Positions 1 through 8,415 are shown, counted from the stretch's first letter. The stretch: DNA of 41,670 bases from an uncultured Thalassotalea sp. (GCA_947502355.1 CANMZP010000033.1:1-41670), one strand, 5' to 3'. Notes: generated from the sequence alone by a model not told the origin. Translations and numbers: made by a program.

Positions 1-448
1 GCTTACGGGAAATCGATTTATTTTCTTCCGTAAGCTCCGAGTCGGCATTGTGCGTTGCCTGCATATCAATAACCCAAACCAAACCAAACCGTCAGCAATG
101 TGGCAAAAGTTAGTGCTTCGAGATGAAACACCAAAGGCATAATGAGCTTAAACCAGCCCCACAAACGAGCAGAAAATCTTGCCGAATAGTGACCTGAGTA
201 TGATCCTGAATTTGCAAAGGCTTAATGTCAGCTATTGGCTAGTTACGGACTTTATCGATTGTACTGTTAGGTCAGAACCTATATTCAAAATAGTCAGATC
301 AGATATGAGCTACTACACTTTTATACTACTACACTTTTATACGAGTAAATCTGCAAACGGCGGTCGTTTTGTTGAAGTTTCTTTCGTGTAACAGCTTATT
401 ATTTTACGTGCCAATCAGAGACGTTCATTTTGTATTGAATTTTAATGT
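1..448. other. Gene-free left edge with a hairpin
   Basis: I see no convincing gene here. The first 35 bases can fold into a stem, GCTTACGG at 1-8 against CCGTAAGC at 28-35, extended by AA/TT with a bulged G. This could be the tail of a terminator or of a repeat that begins outside the window. The only sizeable open frame, about 179-391 on the plus strand, has no clear ribosome site and no recognisable protein features, so I do not call it. Positions 301-345 contain a short direct repeat of ACTTTTATACTACTAC type. Confidence 0.5.
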
Positions 449-982
449 TTATTCCTTGAAAAGCATTTCAACTGTTTTCATTGGTAAGAACATACGCGTA
501 CGACCGTTTTGAACACATAATATTTCGAACCCAAATTTGGTGTAAAATTTTTGAGCAGAACCCGAAAGACAATCAACAATTACCGCGTATGCTCTCATAT
601 GGTGATTAACTTCCCATAAATACTTTAATGCCTTTATTAAACTTATTTTACCTAACCCGCAACTATGAAACTCTTTGTGCACTGCAAGTTGTGCCAATAA
701 AAAAACGGGGACTGGATACCTTGGGAGCTTCTTAGCTTGTTTTGCAGGTAAAGTTTCTCTACTAATGGAACTTGGAGCAACACTATAAAACGCACAAATC
801 GCTAATTTTTGATTCAGTAAAAGAGTAGCGCTCGGCAAGACCAAAGTACGACTGATGCCTGCTCGCATATGCTTTAGAGCATGTGTTTTTATGAAGGTAT
901 TCAATTCATCTTCACCACAATCAAAAGAGCTTCGATCATGCTTAGATTTATTAAGTTCTACGAACTCTTTAGCCCAACTCAC
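449..982 (-). CDS. GNAT acetyltransferase toxin of a DUF1778/GNAT toxin-antitoxin pair
   Basis: The 177-residue product looks like a GCN5-related N-acetyltransferase of the TacT/AtaT kind. These toxins acetylate the amino group of charged tRNAs and so stop translation. Visible features are the acetyl-CoA pyrophosphate-binding loop within LAVHKEFHSCGLGKISL (about residues 98-114) and the conserved C-terminal tyrosine region KFYTKFGFEI (about 146-155). The length matches the family. Its start codon overlaps the stop of the upstream antitoxin gene by four bases (979-982), the usual translationally coupled antitoxin-then-toxin order. Toxin function is inferred from family and context; which tRNA would be the target cannot be read from sequence. 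Confidence 0.88.
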   Translation of the reverse strand: MSWAKEFVELNKSKHDRSSFDCGEDELNTFIKTHALKHMRAGISRTLVLPSATLLLNQKLAICAFYSVAPSSISRETLPAKQAKKLPRYPVPVFLLAQLAVHKEFHSCGLGKISLIKALKYLWEVNHHMRAYAVIVDCLSGSAQKFYTKFGFEILCVQNGRTRMFLPMKTVEMLFKE

Positions 983-1248
983 TTAATTCCACTCTCTTCA
1001 GTAAATTTAACAGCTTCAAGTAAAGATTTATTAGGTGATTTTGCTTTATCACATGCCGCTATAAATTCATCAAAAGTATTATTCTTTACAGTAATACTCT
1101 CATGCGCTTCTATAACCTGTGTGGCATCTTGATCCATTAAGCGTACAACATATTCTGTTAGACTTTTAAGGCCAAGTAATGCTGATGCTTTTTCTGCTTT
1201 CGCTTTAACTTCTTCATCAAGACGAATATCTAGACGGGCTGTTGCCAT
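979..1248 (-). CDS. DUF1778 ribbon-helix-helix antitoxin
   Basis: This 89-residue protein starts with the ribbon-helix-helix signature TARLDIRLDEEVKAKAEKAS (residues 3-22), followed by helix two, about LGLKSLTEYVVRLM. The C-terminal tail (FDEFIAACDKAKSPNKSLLEAV and onward) is the part that in TacA-type antitoxins wraps around the GNAT toxin. The protein is expected to dimerise, bind operator DNA in its own promoter and neutralise the downstream toxin. A plausible ribosome site AGGAGG lies directly upstream (plus-strand complement at about 1252-1257). The upstream DNA carries two TACGGA-type palindromes that are good candidates for its operator. Confidence 0.9.
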   Translation of the reverse strand: MATARLDIRLDEEVKAKAEKASALLGLKSLTEYVVRLMDQDATQVIEAHESITVKNNTFDEFIAACDKAKSPNKSLLEAVKFTEESGIK

Positions 1249-1261
1249 ATATCCTCCTATG

Positions 1262-1278
1262 TACGGACTTATTCCGTA
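1262..1278. promoter_or_regulatory. Operator-like palindrome 1 of the toxin-antitoxin promoter
   Basis: TACGGA (1262-1267) and TCCGTA (1273-1278) form a perfect inverted repeat with a five-base spacer, 14 bp upstream of the DUF1778 start. Ribbon-helix-helix antitoxins normally bind such short palindromes, so this is probably the autoregulatory site. The role is inferred. Confidence 0.55.
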
Positions 1279-1323
1279 TTTATTAGGGAGATTATAGTAT
1301 GATTATTGATAATTTTCAATTTG

Positions 1324-1340
1324 TACGGATTAGTGCCGGA
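1324..1340. promoter_or_regulatory. Operator-like palindrome 2, degenerate
   Basis: TACGGA (1324-1329), five bases, then GCCGGA (1335-1340) repeats the layout of the palindrome at 1262-1278 with a four-of-six match in the right half. The two sites are 62 bp apart, close to six helical turns. That would suit cooperative binding by antitoxin complexes. Confidence 0.4.
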
Positions 1341-1492
1341 AGACTTAATGCTGGAAATTAATAAAATGAAGTGTGTATTTCGTAGATTAAAAAAATCTAT
1401 ATTTCGTGGATATTTTAATTATTAATCTATGATAGTTTTTAGCTCGAAATTATTATCTTTAGCAAAATGCTAAATAGCTTAAAAACACTCTT

Positions 1493-1747
1493 CTAATTTG
1501 TTTTACTTCGACTGTAAACAAAAGGAGCTTCATGAGTTAATACTCCTCGTTGCGGGTATAAGAAATCAACATCAATCCAATGAATAGTATCACCTGAATG
1601 GTCAGATTGAATATAATTAATGAATAACCTCTGTTCACGTATACTCCTTCTGATGAATAGAGAACCAATATTATGTTTGCATGAATTCACCAAGTACCTT
1701 TCTTTTGCTTGAAACTGCCCTTGATTATTTATTTTTTCAGTTAGCAC
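1493..1747 (-). CDS. Possible small hypothetical protein (84 aa)
   Basis: An open frame begins with GTG at 1747, preceded at a good distance by AGGA on the minus strand (complement at about 1755-1758). The product has no signal peptide, membrane segment or recognisable motif. Its C-terminal half (GDTIHWIDVDFLYPQRGV) reads like ordinary protein. There is no supporting operon partner. I keep it as a weak candidate; it may equally be a remnant or chance frame in an otherwise gene-free stretch (1249-1932). Confidence 0.25.
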   Translation of the reverse strand: MLTEKINNQGQFQAKERYLVNSCKHNIGSLFIRRSIREQRLFINYIQSDHSGDTIHWIDVDFLYPQRGVLTHEAPFVYSRSKTN

Positions 1748-1932
1748 TGAGATGTCCTGTAGTTAGGTTTATCTTGCTATCTAATAAAGCTAAAAACACT
1801 ATAGAAGAAAAATGGAAGGTTGTTTTCATCTATTTTTCTATCCAAAACTTGACCGGCCTATCATCCCAACAAACTGTCAGCATTAGCCTTAACTTGCAAC
1901 ATAAAGTTTATCCGGCAAATAATGGCGCTTTC

Positions 1933-2916
1933 TCACTTCCGTTCAGACTTTGTGGGGTTCGGGTTTGGTTGACCGAGTGACGCACATTGCTGCACAATAA
2001 ATTCTCGGAGCCATTGATGCCCTGGCTCTAGATCTTGTGCCTTTGGCCATAATAGTTGGTAGCTTATAGCCTCTAACTCGATGGGGATGGGCAATATTTC
2101 TAAGTTGTAGCGTTTACTGAGTTCATCGGCAAATTCACTGGCACAGGTAAACAACATTTCGGAATGCTGGGCAAGTAGGGCAGCACTATCAAAGTTTGGC
2201 ACCACGGCCGATTTATCTCGGTAATGCCCTTGTGAAGCCAACACCCAATCGAGTAACCAAGTGGTGCTGCCTTCGACCCAAATATGGATTTGTGGGGCGG
2301 ATAAAAATGTTTTTAATGACCAGTTTTCGATAATGTCGGTATTGGTTTTACAGACCAGACATACGTTTTTGTCACGATAAAGTTGCTGTTTTGGAAAATT
2401 GGGTAAATCGGAGACATGCCAAGGTGCTCTGGTGCGCTTGTCTAAATCGCGGCCGACAATTAAAAAGTCGAGTTGGTTGTTGGTTAATTTATTAAAGCAT
2501 TCATGAGTTTGTGGCACCATGTGCAGCTTAATGTTTGGGGCATTTTTAGCCAGCAATGGAAAGATCAGTGGTACAACGACCGGGAAGGCACTTTCCGTAA
2601 TGCTGATGGTAAACTCGCGTTGATCAAGGCTTGGGTTAAAGTGTTCAGCCCTGAGCATTTCGCACGACGATTGTAACCAGCTACGAAGTTGCGGTTCAAG
2701 TGCTTTGGCACGGGCTGTTGGCTTGATGGTTTTGCCATCACGGACAAACAATGGATCTTGCAAAGCTTCGCCGACTTGCTCACGCAAACGAGCAAGTTGT
2801 TTACTGACCGCTGATTGGCTTAAATTTAACCTATGGGCCGCTTCGGTTACGGTATTTGCTTCCAGTAAGGTCAACATAAAACGCAGTAAATTAAGGTCCA
2901 ATTTGTCCAAACTCAT
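1933..2916 (-). CDS. LysR-family transcriptional regulator
   Basis: The 327-residue protein has the LysR architecture. An N-terminal winged helix-turn-helix (about residues 5-64) includes LTLLEANTVTEAAHRLNLSQ and SAVSKQLARLREQ, and a two-lobed effector-binding domain (about 90-310) follows. It is divergent from a Bcr/CflA exporter gene (start 3039), a layout in which the regulator usually controls its neighbour. A perfect ACATTCCA/TGGAATGT palindrome (2942-2960) sits in the shared intergenic region, only 26 bp from this gene's start, so autorepression is likely. The effector is unknown. Confidence 0.9.
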   Translation of the reverse strand: MSLDKLDLNLLRFMLTLLEANTVTEAAHRLNLSQSAVSKQLARLREQVGEALQDPLFVRDGKTIKPTARAKALEPQLRSWLQSSCEMLRAEHFNPSLDQREFTISITESAFPVVVPLIFPLLAKNAPNIKLHMVPQTHECFNKLTNNQLDFLIVGRDLDKRTRAPWHVSDLPNFPKQQLYRDKNVCLVCKTNTDIIENWSLKTFLSAPQIHIWVEGSTTWLLDWVLASQGHYRDKSAVVPNFDSAALLAQHSEMLFTCASEFADELSKRYNLEILPIPIELEAISYQLLWPKAQDLEPGHQWLREFIVQQCASLGQPNPNPTKSERK

Positions 2917-2941
2917 TGTTGCTAGCTTCCGTAAATACTAA

Positions 2942-2960
2942 ACATTCCATTTTGGAATGT
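2942..2960. promoter_or_regulatory. Palindromic operator candidate between the LysR gene and the exporter
   Basis: ACATTCCA (2942-2949), three T, and TGGAATGT (2953-2960) make a perfect 8-bp inverted repeat in the divergent intergenic region. The layout fits a LysR binding site. A possible exporter -10 box, TACAAT, lies at 3004-3009 with a poor -35 (TTTTAA at 2981-2986), consistent with a promoter that needs activation. The assignment is inferred from position and symmetry. Confidence 0.5.
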
Positions 2961-3038
2961 GTTTGTAGAAAATAAATCATTTTTAATCATAACTTGATTT
3001 GCGTACAATGCCCATCGTTTTCAGTTTAGGATGTTTTT

Positions 3039-4223
3039 ATGAGTTCTCGCCCAGTGCCTTTTTATGTTTTCATGATGCTTGTGATCATGAGTCCGCTTGC
3101 TATTGATATTTTCCTTCCGGCTATTCCCGTTATTGCTGAGTCTTTAAATGCAACGTTGGCTAGTGTTCAAGCGACCGTTGCTGTATTTTTGGCAGCCATG
3201 GGATTAGGACAAATTGTATCCGGCCCATTAGCAGATAAGTTTGGTCGTCGCCCATTAGCGATTGGCGGTATTTTGATTTATTTAATTGGTGCGATTACGG
3301 CAAGTTTTGCACCATCGGTTGAAATATTACTCTTTTCACGTGTTTTGCAAGGCTTAGGTGCCTGTGCATTGTCGGTAACCGCTATGTCGGGTATTCGTGA
3401 TTGCTACGGCCCAGAGCGTTCGGCAACCATGTACAGTTACGTTAACGGTGTTATATGTGTGATCCCTGCATTGGCCCCATTGTTAGGTGGCTTTTTAACT
3501 GAAGTCGGTGGCTGGCGTTACAACTTTTATTTTATTAGCGCAGCCGCGGTGATCATTGGTTTGTTTATTGTATTTAAGCTTCCTGAAACTCGCCCTGCAG
3601 ATACCAAAAGCGAAGGCAAGTTAATTAGTCGTGACCGCTACCGTAATATTTTAGCCAATCCTGTTTTTCTTTATCACAGTGGTTTAATGATGTTGGCAAT
3701 GGCCGTTATCATTGGTTACGTGACAACGTCTCCGGCCGTACTTATGGTGCAAATGGAACAAACCCCTTTAGCGTTCTCATATTGGTTTGGTTTAAATGCT
3801 TTTATCAATATTATTGCGGCTTTTGTGGCACCAAAATGCATTCAATACCTAGGTAAAAGAAACGCTCTTTACGTGGCGATTAGCGTGTGTGTGATGTCTG
3901 CGCTATTACTTATTGGTCTATCGGGTGTTGCTGAACCTATTGCCTTTATGGGACCGGTATTTTGTGGCAACGTTGGTTTTTGTTTTATCTTTGCCATTTG
4001 TGGTGGCAGCGCCTTAAAACCATTTGGTCAGGAAGCGGGCACCGCATCGGCCTTAATGGGCTTATTCCAGATGACAGGTGCTTCGGTAATTGTCGGTTTA
4101 TTGCAGTTATTACCTATTACGGGTACGCAAGTATTAGCGATTTTAATGTGTTTACCAATGACTTGGGTATTAGTTTCTCGATTAAGAGCATCGCACCCAA
4201 TCATTCGTGAAACGCTAGCATAA
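3039..4223 (+). CDS. Bcr/CflA-family multidrug efflux transporter (MFS)
   Basis: The 394-residue inner-membrane protein belongs to the drug:H+ antiporter branch of the major facilitator superfamily. It shows about twelve hydrophobic segments. The Bcr/CflA hallmark near the first helix (SPLAIDIFLPAIPVI, about 18-32), the loop motif GPLADKFGRRPLA (about 61-73) and the antiporter motif in helix five (about 135-150, PALAPLLGGFL) are all visible. It is expected to expel drugs or small metabolites using the proton gradient; substrate cannot be predicted. It is divergent from a LysR gene that probably controls it. GGATG upstream provides the ribosome site. Confidence 0.9.
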   Translation: MSSRPVPFYVFMMLVIMSPLAIDIFLPAIPVIAESLNATLASVQATVAVFLAAMGLGQIVSGPLADKFGRRPLAIGGILIYLIGAITASFAPSVEILLFSRVLQGLGACALSVTAMSGIRDCYGPERSATMYSYVNGVICVIPALAPLLGGFLTEVGGWRYNFYFISAAAVIIGLFIVFKLPETRPADTKSEGKLISRDRYRNILANPVFLYHSGLMMLAMAVIIGYVTTSPAVLMVQMEQTPLAFSYWFGLNAFINIIAAFVAPKCIQYLGKRNALYVAISVCVMSALLLIGLSGVAEPIAFMGPVFCGNVGFCFIFAICGGSALKPFGQEAGTASALMGLFQMTGASVIVGLLQLLPITGTQVLAILMCLPMTWVLVSRLRASHPIIRETLA

Positions 4224-4357
4224 TGATTATAAATAGAAAAAGTCTTTGATTTTTATCAGAAGTTTAAGGATTTATTGGCTTTTTAGTGGTTTTTTATTTG
4301 GTTTTCAAATAGTGTAAACTAGTTAATTATTATAAGTTAGTTTATTTGGGAAGCCTT

Positions 4358-4585
4358 ATGTTTAAATTTATTGGCCTGGTTATTATTGCCACGGCGGTTG
4401 GTGTAGCGGTTTATCTGCAGACCGAAATGTTTAATGAAGCGAATTGTCAAACCGCAAATATTCACCAAGGTGGTGAAATTGGTAGTGCGCATAAAATGTT
4501 TTCTACCGATAACGACTACTTAAGTCGCTCCGATTTTGAAAAAGAAGTGATCTTCTTTGGTTGTAAAATCAAAGGCTCGATATAG
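4358..4585 (+). CDS. Small single-pass membrane/exported protein of unknown function
   Basis: I choose the ATG at 4358 over an in-frame TTG at 4346 because GGGAAG (4348-4353) sits at the right distance before the ATG. The product is 75 residues. A hydrophobic N-terminal segment, FKFIGLVIIATAVGVAVYL, could be a membrane anchor or uncleaved signal. The remainder is soluble and holds two cysteines, in EANCQT and FFGCKIKG, which might pair in the periplasm. I do not recognise the family. It is a single-gene unit between the exporter and the mobile element. Confidence 0.6.
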   Translation: MFKFIGLVIIATAVGVAVYLQTEMFNEANCQTANIHQGGEIGSAHKMFSTDNDYLSRSDFEKEVIFFGCKIKGSI

Positions 4586-4636
4586 CCTGTTAAGTTTAAA
4601 TCGCTAAACAAAAATCGCTAAATAAAAACGTTAGCG

Positions 4637-4684
4637 ACAAAAAGCACAATGCCTTTCGGCAAGGCATTAACCCTAAGTGGGGAA
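4637..4684 (+). repeat. Left terminal inverted repeat of the element
   Basis: This copy pairs with 8471-8520 in inverted orientation, with roughly 41 matches over 51 aligned columns by hand. It contains a hairpin, AATGCCTT (4649-4656) / AAGGCATT (4661-4668), with loop TCGGC. The four-base core TTTC here is replaced by GAAA in the other copy, while the rest is well kept. Confidence 0.65.
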
Positions 4685-4687
4685 TAG

Positions 4688-4717
4688 AAAAAATCGAGGA
4701 ATTTTCCTCGATTTTTT
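4688..4717. terminator. Bidirectional terminator inside the left end
   Basis: AAAAAATCGAGGA (4688-4700) and TCCTCGATTTTTT (4705-4717) form a perfect 13-bp stem with a four-base loop, giving a T tract on either strand. It lies just inside the left inverted repeat. It could insulate the element's genes from reading in or out. Confidence 0.8.
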
Positions 4718-4872
4718 ATTTTGCTAATGTGAATAATCACCCACCATATAACCCTTACTATCTTGGGTTGACATCAAGATCAATCAAGAGATATGCTTTT
4801 CATCAATATTTTCAATAAGTTCCAAGTAAATTGGTTAACTTTGTTCTTGGATTTTCCACTAAGGCTATAAAA

Positions 4873-6492
4873 TTGATAACAAGAAAAATTGCGATAACCA
4901 TTGCCCTGTTATGCTCGACAGAGATCCGTGGTGTGGAGTTTGACACAACTAGAGTTGATGGTGTGTTTGAAGGGTTTCATAATGGTCCCGGGTGCTCAGT
5001 TTCCATCAGCCATGGAGGCCAGCCTATTTATAGCCGTGGATTCGGCTTCTCGAACCTCGAACATGAAATCCCTATCAGTGATAAAACTCGATTCCTTGTC
5101 GGCTCTACATCCAAGCAGTTTACTGCTTTTGCTGTAGCTAAGTTAGCTGAGAAAGGAAAGCTTTCTTTGACTGATACTTTGTCGAAATACTTTCCTGCTT
5201 TTCCAAAGTATGCAGATAAGATTCTCATATCCGATTTAATTCATCACACCAGTGGCGTGAGAGATATTGACCATTTAACATATCTCGGAGGTTTCGGAGA
5301 TAGCATCGACTACACTGACGAAGATGCGATGATGTTTTTGGTGCGTCAGCAAGGGCTAAACTTTGAGCCGGGCATGGGGTATATGTACTCTAACTCAAAC
5401 TATTTCCTTTTAGCAAAGATTGTTGAAATAGTGACCAGAAAAAGCTTTAGGCACTATACGACCGAAAATATCTTCAAGCCATTGCACATGAACTCTACCC
5501 ATTTCAGTGATGACCATACTGAGATAATCAAGCTTCGCGCAACAGGGTATTGGCCAACGGAAAGTGGATTTTCTAAAGCTTTCAATACGATGGATATTGT
5601 GGGTGCTAGTGGTTTATACACGACAAACGAAGATATGAACATTTGGTTTAGGCATTTTCTGAAAGGCCTTGATACCGAAAAAGAAGCCAACATTTTTAAG
5701 AAAGTATCTAAGCCAGGGCTGCTTAGAAATGGCTTTGAATCACATTACGCATTTGGTTTGGAGGTAGACACATCATACGGAATGAAGCGTATTCATCATG
5801 GTGGAGGTGATGCTGGGTACAGAGCCATGAGTATGATGTTCCCTGAACATCAAATTTCCTTTGGGATTCTCTGTAACAACGGATTCATAAATACGATGGA
5901 GCTTTCTCAAGCGTTGACAGAACTTGTCTTTGGGGTAACAGCTCCAAAGATGACACCTAAACAAATTACTCACCCCATAGACTCTGAAAAGTTGGGTGAA
6001 TACTGGAACCCAGAGCAAAAACAGAGAATAACGCTCAGCGAAGATAATGGATCCAATTTCTTTCAAATAAACAATAGAAAAAAACAGTTGATAGCACATA
6101 CTGCTGGAACATCATATGAAGTTGCATCCAACACCGGCAGCCCTTTAACCTTATCAATCATGCCAAACGACCTGCTCATTATCGAAAGCGAAAAATATGG
6201 TGACAGCATAATTAGTGAATATAAAAAAATAAAGACTAACCAACCTGTCGAACTATCAAAGTTTGCAGGGGAGTATTTTTCCCGAGAATTAGACATTAGA
6301 TACCTAATTTCGCATACAAATGATGGGCTTTTGCTCAACATAAAAGGAAGCGCCCCTCATCTGCTTGCCTATGTCAACGGGGATACATTTAGCGATAAGT
6401 ATGGCCAGATCGTTCTAGAGTTTACTGATGATGGTGGATTTAGCCTCGACTCAACACGGGCTAAAGATATAAGCTTTGAGGCCCTAAAATAG
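4873..6492 (+). CDS. Exported serine hydrolase, beta-lactamase/PBP-like fold
   Basis: The protein belongs to the class C beta-lactamase-related family of esterases and D,D-peptidases. Counting from an upstream TTG at 4831, the catalytic motifs are SxxK as S92-T-S-K95 in VGSTSKQF, YSN at 186-188, and an HHGGG box at 322-326 in place of KTG. Residues after about 350 form a C-terminal extension seen in larger family members. I prefer the TTG at 4873 (539 aa): AAGG at 4861-4864 is well spaced and the product then begins with a signal-like stretch, ITRKIAITIALLC. It is the passenger gene of the putative transposon and converges on the transposase. Beta-lactamase activity is not implied by these motifs alone; an esterase or peptidase is as likely. 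Confidence 0.85.
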   Translation: MITRKIAITIALLCSTEIRGVEFDTTRVDGVFEGFHNGPGCSVSISHGGQPIYSRGFGFSNLEHEIPISDKTRFLVGSTSKQFTAFAVAKLAEKGKLSLTDTLSKYFPAFPKYADKILISDLIHHTSGVRDIDHLTYLGGFGDSIDYTDEDAMMFLVRQQGLNFEPGMGYMYSNSNYFLLAKIVEIVTRKSFRHYTTENIFKPLHMNSTHFSDDHTEIIKLRATGYWPTESGFSKAFNTMDIVGASGLYTTNEDMNIWFRHFLKGLDTEKEANIFKKVSKPGLLRNGFESHYAFGLEVDTSYGMKRIHHGGGDAGYRAMSMMFPEHQISFGILCNNGFINTMELSQALTELVFGVTAPKMTPKQITHPIDSEKLGEYWNPEQKQRITLSEDNGSNFFQINNRKKQLIAHTAGTSYEVASNTGSPLTLSIMPNDLLIIESEKYGDSIISEYKKIKTNQPVELSKFAGEYFSRELDIRYLISHTNDGLLLNIKGSAPHLLAYVNGDTFSDKYGQIVLEFTDDGGFSLDSTRAKDISFEALK

Positions 6493-6510
6493 CTACATAG
6501 CCCATGCGAG

Positions 6511-6555
6511 GGGCAGATAAAATGAAGGGTGCGCTAAACCTTATCTTATCTGCCC
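6511..6555. terminator. Hairpin between the convergent serine hydrolase and transposase genes
   Basis: GGGCAGATAA (6511-6520) pairs perfectly with TTATCTGCCC (6546-6555) around a 25-base loop that has weak internal pairing (AAGG/CCTT). It lies between the two stop codons (6492 and 6571) and probably ends transcription from both sides, although there is no T tract. Confidence 0.5.
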
Positions 6556-6570
6556 TGGCTATTAGCTTTA

Positions 6571-8283
6571 TCACGGTAGATAAAGGATGTCTTCTATCTT
6601 AACCGGACCTCTTGCAAGCCCAATTCTCATCGCTGGAGTCGAAGTGTTTCTTCCACCACGCCTGTTTTTGGTAAGCTTCACGTAGTTATTGTAAACACGA
6701 TAAATATCCAGAACCTTTTGAATAATCTGGGGGTTGTATGGAGCCATCCCGTGCCAGAGTCGGCCTACGTTACTTTGAGTATGAAACGGCCGGCCAAGCA
6801 AAGTCACATTTCTTCGAATACTTTGAAAATAACTATCTATCCGCTCTATTGATGCTTGGTTGTAAAGATCCGCGAGACCGTCTAGGTCCAAATGTTGTTC
6901 GATTAATGTTAGTGCCGTTGCTCTCCTGAAAGGCTCATTAATTTTATGGATTGGGCTCTCAACGGGGAGCCGAAAAAGGGTTTCATGAGTATCCAGATGT
7001 TTTCGAACAATCTCCTTTGTTTTAAGGAACTCAATTAACTTTTTATTTTCGTTGTAATCAAGGTCAATTGACTGCGCGTACTGGCGCAGCATTGTAATGG
7101 TTTCTGCTCTTAATTTCTTTTTCTCATCATGGCTAATCCCTTTATCGAACTGACAAGTCAATACATGTGCTAAGCCGCCTTTAACTTCTTCTGAAAAAGC
7201 CGAAAGAACACCATTGGATAACATTGAATCACCATCAAGATAAAAGTATGAGTCCATATCTTTGCCGATTAAGCGCCTAAGGAGTAAGCAATGACCGAAT
7301 ACAACATATTCATTATGCAACTGACTACCCTTTCGTGGAAGTTTCGCATATCTTCCCAATGCTTGTGTTAAGTCCTCCTTCGGATGTTTTTTGATTGAGT
7401 ATTCAAGGTCTTTAGGCAGAAAGTATTGAGCATGCTCTCTAAAACAGCTATCAGTCCTCAGGTCACCACATTCTTCCGCTCTGAGAACCACATCATAAGT
7501 AGAAATGGCGGGGTCGTAATTGACACTCATACCAAGTACATAGCCACTCAATGACTCAACGGAGCAAATAGCGGTCAGCTGAACATTCTTCTTATCTTTG
7601 CTATCAGTCCAGTTAACGACGTAATCTTGCTTATCCATTGCAATTGTGAGGGGACGTGGCAACTTCTTGGCCATGCCAACTTCTCGTTGAGAGACAAACC
7701 TTAAACACTGTTTATGGATGTAGTCAATTTTCTTGTATAGCGCAGGTGGCGTCATCCCAGTAAAAAGGAGTATTTTATTGAGACTAGTGTTATTGACTAG
7801 ATGCGTAAAAATGGACTTGTCTTGAGCGCTATACTCACTAACTCGCGAATTCTGAACCGATCTTTGAGTAACAGACTTGCCACACAATCTGCATTTAAAT
7901 CGTTTGTTCCCTGAACTAGTATACCCCTTTGATAGGTAGCTTTTCGGCTGGTCTTCAACGCTTCTGTATTGATTTTCGCAGGCGGTATTCTTGCAAAACG
8001 TAAAGCCCAAGCGTAAATATTCTGCTTGTCGTTCGAGCTCTTCAAGGATTGCCTTATTAGATTTCACAACATATCTTGACTTACAAAAAGTGCAAGTGAC
8101 AGATTTGGCTCTGCCAGCGCCAGTCACAACATACCCGTCTTTTATCTTACGACCATGGCCTAACGCCACTGGAGGGATCATGAATTGCTCACAACTTGGA
8201 TTTTTACATCCGTTGAACTGAAATCCGTTTATATCACTAGGGATCCGTTGCTTAAGCGGGGTATCTGAAATTTTTTTCGCCAA
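6571..8283 (-). CDS. DDE transposase with duplicated N-terminal zinc ribbon
   Basis: The 570-residue protein starts with two related zinc-ribbon units. The first has C26/C31 and C64/C67; the second has C97/C102 and C131/C134, each ending in CxxC followed by a basic or polar stretch. They resemble the InsA-type DNA-binding ribbons of IS1 and IS1595 relatives. A helix-turn-helix-like stretch follows (about 160-190). Candidate catalytic acids are D217 (IAMDKQDYVV), D350 or D352 (YFYLDGDSML) and E480 (QASIERIDSYFQSIRRN), the last in the E-R-x-(N/D) context of DDE enzymes. The gene faces the serine hydrolase and lies within the paired inverted repeats, which supports its role in mobility. The reading frame is intact, so the element could still be active. 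The IS family is not certain. Confidence 0.75.
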   Translation of the reverse strand: MAKKISDTPLKQRIPSDINGFQFNGCKNPSCEQFMIPPVALGHGRKIKDGYVVTGAGRAKSVTCTFCKSRYVVKSNKAILEELERQAEYLRLGFTFCKNTACENQYRSVEDQPKSYLSKGYTSSGNKRFKCRLCGKSVTQRSVQNSRVSEYSAQDKSIFTHLVNNTSLNKILLFTGMTPPALYKKIDYIHKQCLRFVSQREVGMAKKLPRPLTIAMDKQDYVVNWTDSKDKKNVQLTAICSVESLSGYVLGMSVNYDPAISTYDVVLRAEECGDLRTDSCFREHAQYFLPKDLEYSIKKHPKEDLTQALGRYAKLPRKGSQLHNEYVVFGHCLLLRRLIGKDMDSYFYLDGDSMLSNGVLSAFSEEVKGGLAHVLTCQFDKGISHDEKKKLRAETITMLRQYAQSIDLDYNENKKLIEFLKTKEIVRKHLDTHETLFRLPVESPIHKINEPFRRATALTLIEQHLDLDGLADLYNQASIERIDSYFQSIRRNVTLLGRPFHTQSNVGRLWHGMAPYNPQIIQKVLDIYRVYNNYVKLTKNRRGGRNTSTPAMRIGLARGPVKIEDILYLP

Positions 8284-8367
8284 AATTTGTTCTCCTAAAA
8301 CATATTAGAAGAACACGTTTTAAGGTCTTGTCAAAAAACAGCATAGCTATTCAAAATCAAAAAAAAT

Positions 8368-8415
8368 AAGCACTTAGCATGCCAAGAAAATATATTCTTG
8401 GCACACTAAGTGCTT
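8368..8415. repeat. Long two-part palindrome upstream of the transposase gene
   Basis: The outer arms AAGCACTTAG (8368-8377) and CTAAGTGCTT (8406-8415) are perfect. Inside them TGCCAAGAA (8380-8388) pairs with TTCTTGGCA (8395-8403). The whole makes a 19-bp interrupted stem with a six-base loop, followed by TTATT on the plus strand. It lies 85 bp upstream of the transposase start, inside the right end. It could be a terminator blocking outside transcription, a subterminal transposase site, or both. Confidence 0.7.

Noticed and set aside
1-60. An integron attC site
   Set aside because: The hairpin at 1-35 lacks the GTTRRRY and RYYYAAC ends and no integrase or cassette series is present.
1681-1980. 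Plus-strand open frame of 99 codons
   Set aside because: It overlaps the end of the LysR gene on the other strand, has no ribosome site and no protein-like features.
4649-4668. A stand-alone terminator of the small membrane protein gene
   Set aside because: The hairpin has no T tract and recurs inverted at 8488-8508, so it is better explained as part of the element's ends.
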